Assembly (NCBI GenBank): GCA_964527835.1
Contig: CAZGNV010000006.1
Coordinates: forward strand, 1-64,000
Reading direction: 5' to 3'
Length of the DNA stretch: 64,000 nucleotides
Origin: JAFDCJ01 sp964527835
Lineage (GTDB): Bacteria; Desulfobacterota; Desulfobacteria; Desulfobacterales; JAFDCJ01
A program made the translations under genes and the position numbers. A model generated the notes under the pieces. The model was not told the origin of the DNA. It saw only the letters and a list, made by a program, of their open reading frames with translations, and ran no database searches. Below are positions 50,021 through 57,920 of this stretch, piece by piece; positions within the stretch are counted from its first letter, which is position 1; each line of letters begins with the position of its first letter.

Positions 50021-51976
50021 ATGAAGTGGTTTCAACTCGCACTTGTTTTTTGGCTTTCGTTTACTTTTGTCCCCCAGGCTCCGGCAGCGGAAAGGGCCCT
50101 GACCATCATCCATTCCAATGACCTGCATTCCCACTTTCTGGGCGCGCCCCCCAATATCGACTACACGCCCCTGGTGACCGGTGATGATCAGACCCTCGGC
50201 GGCTGGGCGCGCATCGCCACGGTCATCAAGCAGGTGCGCCGTGAGCGCAGCAACCCGGTGCTGGTGGTCGACGCCGGTGACTTTCTCATGGGCTCGCTGT
50301 TTCACCTGCTCAGCCGGCAGCAGGCCTTCGAGCTGCAGCTGCTGCACATGATGGGATATGACGCCGTGGCGCTGGGCAACCACGAGTTTGACCTGAAACC
50401 GGAGGGACTGGCGCGGATTTTGACCAGCGCGCGAAGCTCCGGCAGGCTGCCGCAGATGGTGCTGGCCAATGCTGTTTTCAGCCCTGAAGATCCCGGCGAC
50501 GATTCCCTGGAAAAACTTTTTGCCGCCGGGGTGGTCCGCCCTTACCGGGTCCTGGACAAAGGCGGCATTCGCATCGGCATTTTCGGCCTGCTGGGTAAAG
50601 ATGCCGCGGAGGTCGCCCCCTTTGCTTCCCCGGTCAGCTTTGCCGATCCCATTGAAACCGCCCGCCGGATGGTAAGGGTTCTTCGTGACAGCGAAAAGGT
50701 CGATGTGGTGATCTGCCTGTCCCACAGCGGCCTGGACCCGGACCCCAAACATTCGGAAGATGAAATCCTGGCCCGGGAGGTCAAGGGGATCGACATCATC
50801 ATCAGCGGCCATACCCACACCAAACTGGACCGGGCGCTGCAGGTCAACGACACCCTCATTGTCCAGGCCTGGCAATACGGCAAGCAGCTGGGAATCATGG
50901 ATGTCGTGCTGGATGACGGGGGGGTGACATTAAAAGACTATCGGCTGGTGGACATCAACGATGCCATTGCCGGGGATGTGCAGATGTCGCGCACCATTGA
51001 AAGCTTTGAGGCGGCCGTCAACCGCCAGGTGCTGGCGGCCGACGCGCTTGCCTTTCGCCGGGCCGTGGCGCAGACCGGTTTTGAGCTGACCATCGCAACG
51101 ACCGAGTCCAACCTGGGCAATCTGATCGCCGACGCCATGCGCTGGTATGCCAATCAAAATGATTATAATCCTGCAGACCCCGTCACCCGGGTGGTGGCGG
51201 CCGTGATTTCCAACGGCGTCATCCGCGATCCCATCGTGCCGGGAAAAAGCGGCCGGGTTGCGGTGTGCGATGCCTTCCGGGCCATTCCCCTGGGGATCGG
51301 CTTTGACGAAACCCAGAGCATGGGCTACCCGCTGATTGCTTTTTACATCTATCCGGCGGAGCTGAAAAAAACCCTCGAGATTTTGACCAGCATCTATCCG
51401 CTCAAGGGCAGCGATTATTTTCTGCAGGTCTCGGGGGTCAAGTTCGTTTACAACCCCAACCGCATGCTTTTTGACCGGGTGACCGACATCTGGCTGGGCG
51501 ATGAACAAAACGGCTACCGGCTGCTGGACACTTCGGCTTCCAACCGCAGCCTGCTGCGGGTCACGGCCGATATTTACAACGCCACCTTTTTAAAGATCAT
51601 CGGCGGTTTTACCTGGAACATTTTAAACATCGTTCCCAAGGATCGCCACGGCAAGCCCGTTGAGGATCTGACGACCCTGCGCCTGGATGCAGACAAGCAG
51701 GCGGCCGGCATCCAGGAACTCAAGGAATACAAGGCCGTCATCGCCTATCTGCAAAGTTTTGCCGACACCGACGGCGACGGCCTGCCGGAGATCCCCGAGC
51801 GGTACCGGGGACCGTTGGGAAGGCACACAATTGCGGCCAGCTGGAATCCGTACCACTTGCTCAGGGGTGGCTCCCGCGTGACCTGGCTGGCCTTTGGCGT
51901 CCTGCTGCTGGGGGTGGGGCTCATCGGGGGCGCTTTGTGGTTTGCGGTGAAAAAAATTAAAGGAAGGTCAAAATGA
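50021..51976 (+). CDS. UshA/5'-nucleotidase-family membrane-anchored phosphoesterase
   Basis: Periplasmic metallophosphoesterase plus 5'-nucleotidase C-terminal domain, 651 residues. A signal peptide ends near QAPAA-ERA; LTIIHSNDLHSHFLG, DAGDFLMGSLF, ALGNHEFDLKPEG, VDVVICLSHSGLD and DIIISGHTHTKLD are the dinuclear metal motifs in order. The C-terminal domain covers 340-530. Unlike soluble UshA it ends in a membrane helix with a positive stop (WLAFGVLLLGVGLIGGALWFAVKKIKGRSK), so it is tethered to the inner membrane facing the periplasm. GGAG fits ATG 50021. Its stop overlaps the AOR start (ATGA). Substrate could be nucleotides or a phosphorylated lipid head group. Confidence 0.87.
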   Translation: MKWFQLALVFWLSFTFVPQAPAAERALTIIHSNDLHSHFLGAPPNIDYTPLVTGDDQTLGGWARIATVIKQVRRERSNPVLVVDAGDFLMGSLFHLLSRQQAFELQLLHMMGYDAVALGNHEFDLKPEGLARILTSARSSGRLPQMVLANAVFSPEDPGDDSLEKLFAAGVVRPYRVLDKGGIRIGIFGLLGKDAAEVAPFASPVSFADPIETARRMVRVLRDSEKVDVVICLSHSGLDPDPKHSEDEILAREVKGIDIIISGHTHTKLDRALQVNDTLIVQAWQYGKQLGIMDVVLDDGGVTLKDYRLVDINDAIAGDVQMSRTIESFEAAVNRQVLAADALAFRRAVAQTGFELTIATTESNLGNLIADAMRWYANQNDYNPADPVTRVVAAVISNGVIRDPIVPGKSGRVAVCDAFRAIPLGIGFDETQSMGYPLIAFYIYPAELKKTLEILTSIYPLKGSDYFLQVSGVKFVYNPNRMLFDRVTDIWLGDEQNGYRLLDTSASNRSLLRVTADIYNATFLKIIGGFTWNILNIVPKDRHGKPVEDLTTLRLDADKQAAGIQELKEYKAVIAYLQSFADTDGDGLPEIPERYRGPLGRHTIAASWNPYHLLRGGSRVTWLAFGVLLLGVGLIGGALWFAVKKIKGRSK

Positions 51977-53841
51977 AACCAATTGTGGGTTGCGGCAATC
52001 GGGTGTTGGAGGTCGATCTTGGCCTGGAAACCGTAAAGGAAATTCAGGTGTCCGAAAGCGACCGGCGGCAGTATATAGGGGGCAAGGGGCTGGGGCTGAA
52101 ACTGCTTTTCGATCGTCTGCAGCCCGGCATCGATCCTCTGGGCAAGGACAATTACCTGGCTTTCATGATGGGGGTGCTGCTGGGCACCGGCGCGCCCTGT
52201 TCGGGGCGCTTTGCAGCGCTGACCAAATCGCCGCTGACCGGAATCATGCTGTCTTCCTCCTGCGGCGGGCCCTTCGGCATGGCCTTTAAAACCGCCGGCT
52301 ATGACGGGCTGCTGATCAGGGGACGATCCGCGCGGCCCGTTTACCTGGAAATCGACGAGCATGGGGTCAGCTTTCGGGACGCCTCCCAGCTGTGGGGCAG
52401 GGACACCTTTGAAACCCAGGAAATGCTTGACCTGGGCAAAAAGGACGGGGCCGTGGCCATCGGTCCGGCCGGTGAAAACCGGGTGCTGTTCGCCAACATT
52501 GCCAGCGGCCATCGCTTCCTCGGCCGGGGAGGGATGGGGGCGGTCATGGGCGCCAAGCAGCTCAAGGCCATTGTCGCCCGCGGCGGCGCCTGGAGCATCG
52601 TCGCCCGGCATCCCGACGAATTCAAGGCGCTTTGCAAAAAGGCCACCGCGTACATCAACTCCAACCAGTACACCGGCAAGCTTTACCGGGATTACGGGAC
52701 CAATTCCAATACCCTGCCCTGCAACCGGGCCGGCCTTTTGCCGGTGGAAAACTTTCGCCGGGGTTCGGACGCAAGAGCGGCGGACGTCTCCGGCCAGCGC
52801 CTGCGGGAAAAATACCACACCACCCACTTCACCTGCAAACCCTGCACGATTCTGTGCGGACACCGGGGAACCTACCCGGACGGCAGCCGTCACACCATCC
52901 CGGAATATGAGAGCCTGCACCTGCTGGGAACCAATCTCGGCATTTTCGATACCGACCGCATCACGCAGTTCAACGACATCTGCTGCCGCATGGGCATGGA
53001 CACCATTTCGGCAGGAGCGACCTTGTCCTACGTGATGGAAGCCGGTGAAAAGGGTCTGCTGACCACGGACCTCAAGTTCGGCTCCCCCCAGGGAGTTGCC
53101 GAGACGCTGATGGACATCGCCCAACGCCGCGACCGGGGGGGCGAGCTTGCCGACGGCACCCGCCGGCTGGCGGAAAAATACGGCGGCCGGCAGTTTGCCA
53201 TCAACGTCAAGGGGCTGGAAATGGCCGCCTATGATCCCCGGGGTGCCTGGGGCCAGGGGCTTTCCTACGCGGTGGCCAACCGGGGAGGCTGCCACCTTTC
53301 GGCCTATGTGCTGGCCATGGAGATCTATTTCGGCCTGCTGCGTCCCGATACCACCCGGGCAAAACCGGAATTTGTGCGGCTGTTTGAAAGTGCGACCTGC
53401 TGTGTCAACTCCCTGCATACCTGCCAGTTCACCATGTTTGCCTACACCCTGGAATCGCCGCTGACCAAATACACCCCGGACCCGGTGTTGGCGGCCATGA
53501 TGCAGTATCTGCCCGCGGTGGCCACCCGGCTGGTGGATTTCAGCATGTACGCCAGGCTCTTTGCGGCGGTCACGGGAATCGATATGTCCAGCACAGAATT
53601 TCTGACCGCCGGGGACCGCATCCATGTCCTGGAGCGCTACATGAACACCCGTGAAGGCATATCGCGCAAAGATGACACCCTGCCGCAGCGTTTGTTAAAC
53701 GAGGGCCGGCGCGACGATCCGCGACACATGACGGTGCCCCTGGACGCCATGCTCGACCGCTACTATCGGCTCAGGGGCTACAACGCCGATGGGATTCCGA
53801 CCACCGAAACCTTGCACAAACTGGGCATCGACGCCAAATGA
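51973..53841 (+). CDS. Aldehyde:ferredoxin oxidoreductase (tungsten/molybdopterin)
   Basis: Oxidises an aldehyde to the carboxylic acid with reduction of ferredoxin, 622 residues. The N-terminal AOR domain has GGKGLGLKLLFDRL and SSSCGGPFGMAFKTAGYDGLLIRG (pterin contacts) and GENRVLFANIASGHRFLGRGGMGAVMGAKQLKAI (family signature). The [4Fe-4S] ligands are in CKPCTILCG with a distal Cys in FESATCC. GLEMAAYDPRGAWGQGLSYAVANRGGCHLSAY is the C-terminal pterin domain. Aldehyde chain length cannot be read from sequence, but the next gene is an SPL-like lyase that would make a long-chain aldehyde. ATG overlaps the ushA-like stop. Confidence 0.95.
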   Translation: MKPIVGCGNRVLEVDLGLETVKEIQVSESDRRQYIGGKGLGLKLLFDRLQPGIDPLGKDNYLAFMMGVLLGTGAPCSGRFAALTKSPLTGIMLSSSCGGPFGMAFKTAGYDGLLIRGRSARPVYLEIDEHGVSFRDASQLWGRDTFETQEMLDLGKKDGAVAIGPAGENRVLFANIASGHRFLGRGGMGAVMGAKQLKAIVARGGAWSIVARHPDEFKALCKKATAYINSNQYTGKLYRDYGTNSNTLPCNRAGLLPVENFRRGSDARAADVSGQRLREKYHTTHFTCKPCTILCGHRGTYPDGSRHTIPEYESLHLLGTNLGIFDTDRITQFNDICCRMGMDTISAGATLSYVMEAGEKGLLTTDLKFGSPQGVAETLMDIAQRRDRGGELADGTRRLAEKYGGRQFAINVKGLEMAAYDPRGAWGQGLSYAVANRGGCHLSAYVLAMEIYFGLLRPDTTRAKPEFVRLFESATCCVNSLHTCQFTMFAYTLESPLTKYTPDPVLAAMMQYLPAVATRLVDFSMYARLFAAVTGIDMSSTEFLTAGDRIHVLERYMNTREGISRKDDTLPQRLLNEGRRDDPRHMTVPLDAMLDRYYRLRGYNADGIPTTETLHKLGIDAK

Positions 53842-53853
53842 AAGGAGCGCTTA

Positions 53854-55308
53854 ATGATGAAGATACCGCCCCGGGGCAGATCGAAAGATGAGATTTTGAC
53901 AACCCTGCAAAGCTATAAAGGAGACGATCTGGACTGGAAGTCCGGCCGGGTTTTCGGCTACATTTATGACCCCGGCAAAAAAGTGCATGATATCATCAAC
54001 GACGCCTATACCATGTATCTGCCGGAAAACGCGCTCGACCCGCTGTCGTTTCCGAGCCTGCTGCGCCTGGAAAACGAAGTGGTGGCCATGACCGCCCGGC
54101 TGCTGGGCGGCGACGACCAGACGGTGGGCAACTTTACTTCCGGCGGCACGGAAAGCCTGATTCTGGCTGTCAAAACGGCCCGGGACTATTGCCGGGCCGT
54201 CAAACCGCAGATCAAGCAGCCGGAACTGGTGCTGCCCATCACCGCCCATGCCTCGATTTTCAAGGCCTGCCACTACCTGGGGGTCAAACCGGTGGTGACA
54301 AGGGTCGATGACGACACCTTTCTGGCCGACGTGGCGGCTATGCGCGAGGCCATCACCGACAACACGATTTTGCTGGTGGCATCGGCCCCCGGCTACGCCC
54401 ATGGCGTTGTGGATCCGGTTGCCGCCATCGCCGCGCTGGCCAGGGAAAAAGACCTGCTGTGCCACGTGGATGCCTGCGTGGGCGGCATCCATCTTTCCTA
54501 CATGCGCCAACTGGGCCATGAGGTTCCGGATTTCAACCTGGCCGTTGACGGGGTGACCTCGCTTTCCGTGGATCTTCACAAGTACGGCTATGCCGCCAAG
54601 GGAGCTTCGATTATTCTGTATGCCGGCAAGGAGCTGCGCAAACATCAGATCTGGGCCTGTTCGCGCTGGACCGGCTACACCGTCATCAACGCGGCGGTGA
54701 CCAGCAGCAAGTCCGGCGGCCCCATGGCGGCAGCCTGGGCGGTGTTGAATTACCTGGGCGACGAGGGCTACATGGAAATCGTCAGCGAAGTGATGGCGGC
54801 CACCCGAAAGCTTGTCGACGGCATTGGCCGCATCAATGGCTTGCGGGTGCTGGGAAAACCGGATATGTGCATGTTTGCCGTGGCCTCCACCGATGAAAGG
54901 CTGAACGTCTACCGGCTGGCCGATGAAATGAAGAAAAAGGGATGGTACCTGCAGCCCCAGTTCGCCCGGGAAAATTCACCGTCCAACCTGCACATCTCCC
55001 TGAACCGCTCCACCGTGCCCCAAGCCGAGGCGCTGCTGGAAGCCCTTGCAGCCACGGTCAAAGAGTTGCTGCAGCAGCCGGCGGATCCGGAAATTGTGCG
55101 CCTGCAGGCCGAGCTTGAAAAGCTTGCGCTCAATTTTGATGAGGAAACTTTTTTCAAGCTGGCGCAAATGGCCGGGGTGACCGGCACCGAAGCGCCCGAG
55201 AGCATGGCCACCGTCAACATGCTGCTCGAAGCGCTGCCCTATGAGATTAGCGAATTTATGCTCACCGAATATTTGAACAACCTGATGGTGCCGGGAAAGA
55301 CTCCATGA
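53854..55308 (+). CDS. Sphingosine-1-phosphate-lyase-like PLP enzyme
   Basis: PLP-dependent lyase/decarboxylase of fold type I, group II, 484 residues. Closest in pattern to sphingosine-1-phosphate lyase: FTSGGTESLILAVKTARD, LPITAHASIFKACHYLGVKPV, ASAPGYAHGVVDPVAAIAALA, CHVDACVGGIHLSYMRQ and the PLP-lysine motif SVDLHKYGYAAKGAS. S1P lyase yields phosphoethanolamine plus a long-chain aldehyde. It lacks the N-terminal membrane helix of eukaryotic SPL, as bacterial enzymes do, and has a C-terminal coil of about 100 residues (residues ~390-484). AAAGGAGCGC precedes the ATG, 12 bases after the AOR stop. A decarboxylase acting on an amino acid cannot be ruled out. Confidence 0.8.
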   Translation: MMKIPPRGRSKDEILTTLQSYKGDDLDWKSGRVFGYIYDPGKKVHDIINDAYTMYLPENALDPLSFPSLLRLENEVVAMTARLLGGDDQTVGNFTSGGTESLILAVKTARDYCRAVKPQIKQPELVLPITAHASIFKACHYLGVKPVVTRVDDDTFLADVAAMREAITDNTILLVASAPGYAHGVVDPVAAIAALAREKDLLCHVDACVGGIHLSYMRQLGHEVPDFNLAVDGVTSLSVDLHKYGYAAKGASIILYAGKELRKHQIWACSRWTGYTVINAAVTSSKSGGPMAAAWAVLNYLGDEGYMEIVSEVMAATRKLVDGIGRINGLRVLGKPDMCMFAVASTDERLNVYRLADEMKKKGWYLQPQFARENSPSNLHISLNRSTVPQAEALLEALAATVKELLQQPADPEIVRLQAELEKLALNFDEETFFKLAQMAGVTGTEAPESMATVNMLLEALPYEISEFMLTEYLNNLMVPGKTP

Positions 55309-56600
55309 ACCTTATTTTCGCAGCGATGGTGCTGATTGCCTTTTTGTTTGCCGGCTGGCAGCAGATTTTTTTGCTCCCCGCCGCCGGACAGCCCACCTCC
55401 ATGGAAATGCTTTCCAAGGCGATGATCGATTCGGCCGGCGGCGCCGTGGAGCTGGCCATCGGGCTGGTGGGGGTGATGGCGCTTTTTCTGGGGTTGATGA
55501 AAGTGGCCGAAGCCGGGGGGCTGCTCACCATTTTGGCCCGGCTCATCCGGCCGCTGATGGTGCGCCTGTTTCCCGATGTGCCGCCGGAACATCCGGCCAT
55601 GGGGGCCATGATCTTAAATCTGGCCGCCAATGCGCTGGGCCTGGGCAACGCGGCCACCCCCTTCGGCATCCGGGCCATGCAGGAGCTGGACCGGCTAAAC
55701 CCCCGCCCCGGCACCGCCACCAACGCCATGGCCCTGTTTCTGGCCATCAACACGTCCAGTGTGACGCTGCTGCCCACCGGTGTGATTGCCCTGCGCGCAG
55801 CAGCCGGATCGGCGGACCCGGCCGCAATTTTGCCCACCACCCTGTTTGCCACCATCGGTTCGACCACCGTGGCTGTCATCGCCGCCAAGCTTTATCAGCG
55901 CCTGGTTCCGCTGCGCCTGGAAGATGGCGACCCCCTGCCGCCGCAGGACGGCACCCCCGAGCGGCCGGCATCCCCGCCGTCCCAGGAAACCCCGCCGGGC
56001 TATCCCCTGTGGGTCAGCCTGATCGCCCTGGGAGTGCTGGTGGCCCTGATACCGCTGGCCGTGCTCTACGGGCGGGCGGTCTCCCCCTGGATTCTGCCCC
56101 TGCTGATGGTCGGCTTTCTTGGTTTCGGCCTGTTGCGGCGGGTCAGCATTTACGAGGTGTTCGTTGAAGGCGCCAAGGAAGGATTCCAGGTGGCCCTGCG
56201 CATCATTCCCTTTCTGGTGGCCATCCTGGTGGCGGTGGGCATGCTGCGGGCCAGCGGGGCGCTGGATGCCATTGTGGGAGTGCTGGGCGGCATCACCAGC
56301 CGGTTTGGGCTGCCGGCCGAGGCGCTTCCCATGGCCCTGATGCGGCCGCTGTCAGGATCGGGGGCTTACGGGATTCTGGCATCGATCATCAATGACCCGT
56401 CCATCGGCCCTGACAGCTACACCGGCTACCTGGTGTCCACCCTGCAGGGATCCACTGAAACCACGTTTTATGTCATGGCGGTCTATTTCGGGGCGGTCCA
56501 GGTGCGCCGCATCCGCCACAGCTTGGCCGCCGCCTTGACCGCCGATGTGGCCGGCGTGGTTTTTGCCATCCTGGCCTGCCTGTTTTTTCTGCGGTACTAA
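55305..56600 (+). CDS. SpmA-SpmB fused membrane protein (nucleoside-recognition/gate domains)
   Basis: 431-residue inner-membrane protein with about ten helices. The first half matches SpmA (GAVELAIGLVGVMALFLGLMKVAEAGGLLTILARLIRPLMVRLFPDVP, GNAATPFGIRAM) and the second SpmB (VFVEGAKEGFQVALRIIPFLVAILVAVGMLRASGALD, RPLSGSGAYGI, STLQGSTETTFYV), joined by a Pro-rich linker (TPERPASPPSQETPPG). In spore formers the two are separate and help dehydrate the spore core; in non-sporulating bacteria they are fused and may transport a small molecule. Start overlaps the SPL-like stop (ATGA), so it belongs to the same operon. Confidence 0.88.
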   Translation: MNLIFAAMVLIAFLFAGWQQIFLLPAAGQPTSMEMLSKAMIDSAGGAVELAIGLVGVMALFLGLMKVAEAGGLLTILARLIRPLMVRLFPDVPPEHPAMGAMILNLAANALGLGNAATPFGIRAMQELDRLNPRPGTATNAMALFLAINTSSVTLLPTGVIALRAAAGSADPAAILPTTLFATIGSTTVAVIAAKLYQRLVPLRLEDGDPLPPQDGTPERPASPPSQETPPGYPLWVSLIALGVLVALIPLAVLYGRAVSPWILPLLMVGFLGFGLLRRVSIYEVFVEGAKEGFQVALRIIPFLVAILVAVGMLRASGALDAIVGVLGGITSRFGLPAEALPMALMRPLSGSGAYGILASIINDPSIGPDSYTGYLVSTLQGSTETTFYVMAVYFGAVQVRRIRHSLAAALTADVAGVVFAILACLFFLRY

Positions 56601-56608
56601 TAGGTTGG

Positions 56609-57331
56609 TCATTGCGGCAGCGGTATGGGCTGCGGCACTTTTATCTGGCGTGGATCGGTGATGTACGGGGTGGTGAAAAAATGATCGGCCTGATACATGA
56701 TGTGGTTAAGGGCGTCATCGAGCTGCCGGCGGCAGGCTTCGCACTGCCGGCGGCAGGCATCGGGGGGCACGACGATGGGATTTTGCGCATACAGGGCCAC
56801 GATGCGGGCAAAGGGTTTGGGAATTATGGTCCGGTCCCAGCTATTGAGGGTCCAGTAACGGTCGGCACTCCAGATGACCGGGACAATCGGCAGGCCGGTT
56901 CTTTTGGCCAGGTAAATGATTCCCGGTTTGGCTACAAAGCGCGGCCCCCGGGGGGCATCGGCCACCAATCCACCTTTATGACCCTGACTGACAAGGGTCT
57001 CCATTTCACGAAATGCCTGCCTGCCGCCCCTTGAGGAAGAGCCCCGGGCGGTGATCCACCCGAAGCGCCGGGCTGCCTGGGCAGCCAGCTCCCCGTCTTT
57101 GCTGGCACTGGCAATCGACACCACGTTCTGGTTGCGGTACCAGTAGATGACGAAAAAAAGCCCCCGGTGCCAGCTGGCGTAAAGCAGTCCCCGGCCGGGA
57201 TTTTGTCGCCGGCAGGACTGTTCGATTTCGCGGCCGAACTCGGTGATCCGGCAGGTGCCCAGCCACAGACTGGCCGTCCATTTGGCCAGCCAGCCGAACG
57301 CATAATAGCCTGCCCGTTTGCCCAAGCCCAT
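56609..57331 (-). CDS. DUF374-type lysophospholipid acyltransferase-like protein
   Basis: 240-residue protein of the DUF374/LPLAT group. LLYASWHRGLFFVIYWYR stands where the HxxxxD motif of acyltransferases is found (His-Arg-Gly-Leu here), then ASKDGELAAQAARRFGWITARGSSSRGG, ADAPRGPRFVAKPGIIYLAKRTGLPIVPV and the C-terminal tail. DUF374 proteins act in lipid A or KDO-lipid acylation. A single hydrophobic N-terminal segment suggests peripheral membrane attachment. AAAGGATCGCG precedes the ATG. It faces the SpmAB gene tail to tail (8-base gap). Confidence 0.85.
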   Translation of the reverse strand: MGLGKRAGYYAFGWLAKWTASLWLGTCRITEFGREIEQSCRRQNPGRGLLYASWHRGLFFVIYWYRNQNVVSIASASKDGELAAQAARRFGWITARGSSSRGGRQAFREMETLVSQGHKGGLVADAPRGPRFVAKPGIIYLAKRTGLPIVPVIWSADRYWTLNSWDRTIIPKPFARIVALYAQNPIVVPPDACRRQCEACRRQLDDALNHIMYQADHFFTTPYITDPRQIKVPQPIPLPQ

Positions 57332-57920
57332 CGCGATCCTTTCTCCCGCTGGAAGTTAATGATGGTACTGATTTTGCATTAAATTTGGCATAACCACTTT
57401 GTAAGGCTTTTATCTTACCCTGCGACAAAATGTTTGACAAGTGGTTTCGGTGGATGAAAAAAATACAGCCGGTTCGCGGAAAATCCAAAATAGCAAGCGA
57501 TAACAGCAGGTTGTTCTTTTATAAATTTGACTGCCGGGATGCCTTCCCGGGGTGCCCAACGACTGGCGACCCAAATATCCAGATCCGGCCCGGTGCCAGG
57601 AGCGTCATTATAACGTCGGCACAATGCTCTCGGCGCTGGCTTTTAGCGGTCTAAAAAGTTGCAGCTTGCCAGATGATGATTAAGATCTAGCTAGAAGATC
57701 CGCAGGGCATCACCGGGATTCAGCAGATGTCACAATAGTCTGTCACCCCCCCCGGAAGATAACGATAAGCGTAAGGGGGGTAACGGTTGCGTCACGGCAT
57801 CTGCAACGGTAACGGTTGGCGCAACTGCCGTCCGGTCCGATGGCGAGCAGCAGGGACCCGGCCGGCCAGTACAAACAAAATAGATGGCCGCAGATCAACC
57901 AATCAAATTATGGGAGAGGG
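57332..57920. other. 589-base intergenic region before prkA
   Basis: No supported gene. A frame on the minus strand (57415-57624) encodes PGTGPDLDIWVASRWAPREG..., which may be debris of a gene I cannot name. Near the prkA end, CCCCCCC at 57747-57755 and GGGGGG at 57775-57780 can form a stem, followed by two copies of GGTAACGGTTG (57779-57789, 57809-57819). The size and these repeats suggest a regulated leader for the prkA operon. A TTGACA at 57434-57439 has no well-spaced -10. Confidence 0.4.

Noticed and set aside
51745..53625. 626-codon frame opposite the aldehyde:ferredoxin oxidoreductase gene
   Set aside because: Antisense to a clear AOR; no recognisable domain.
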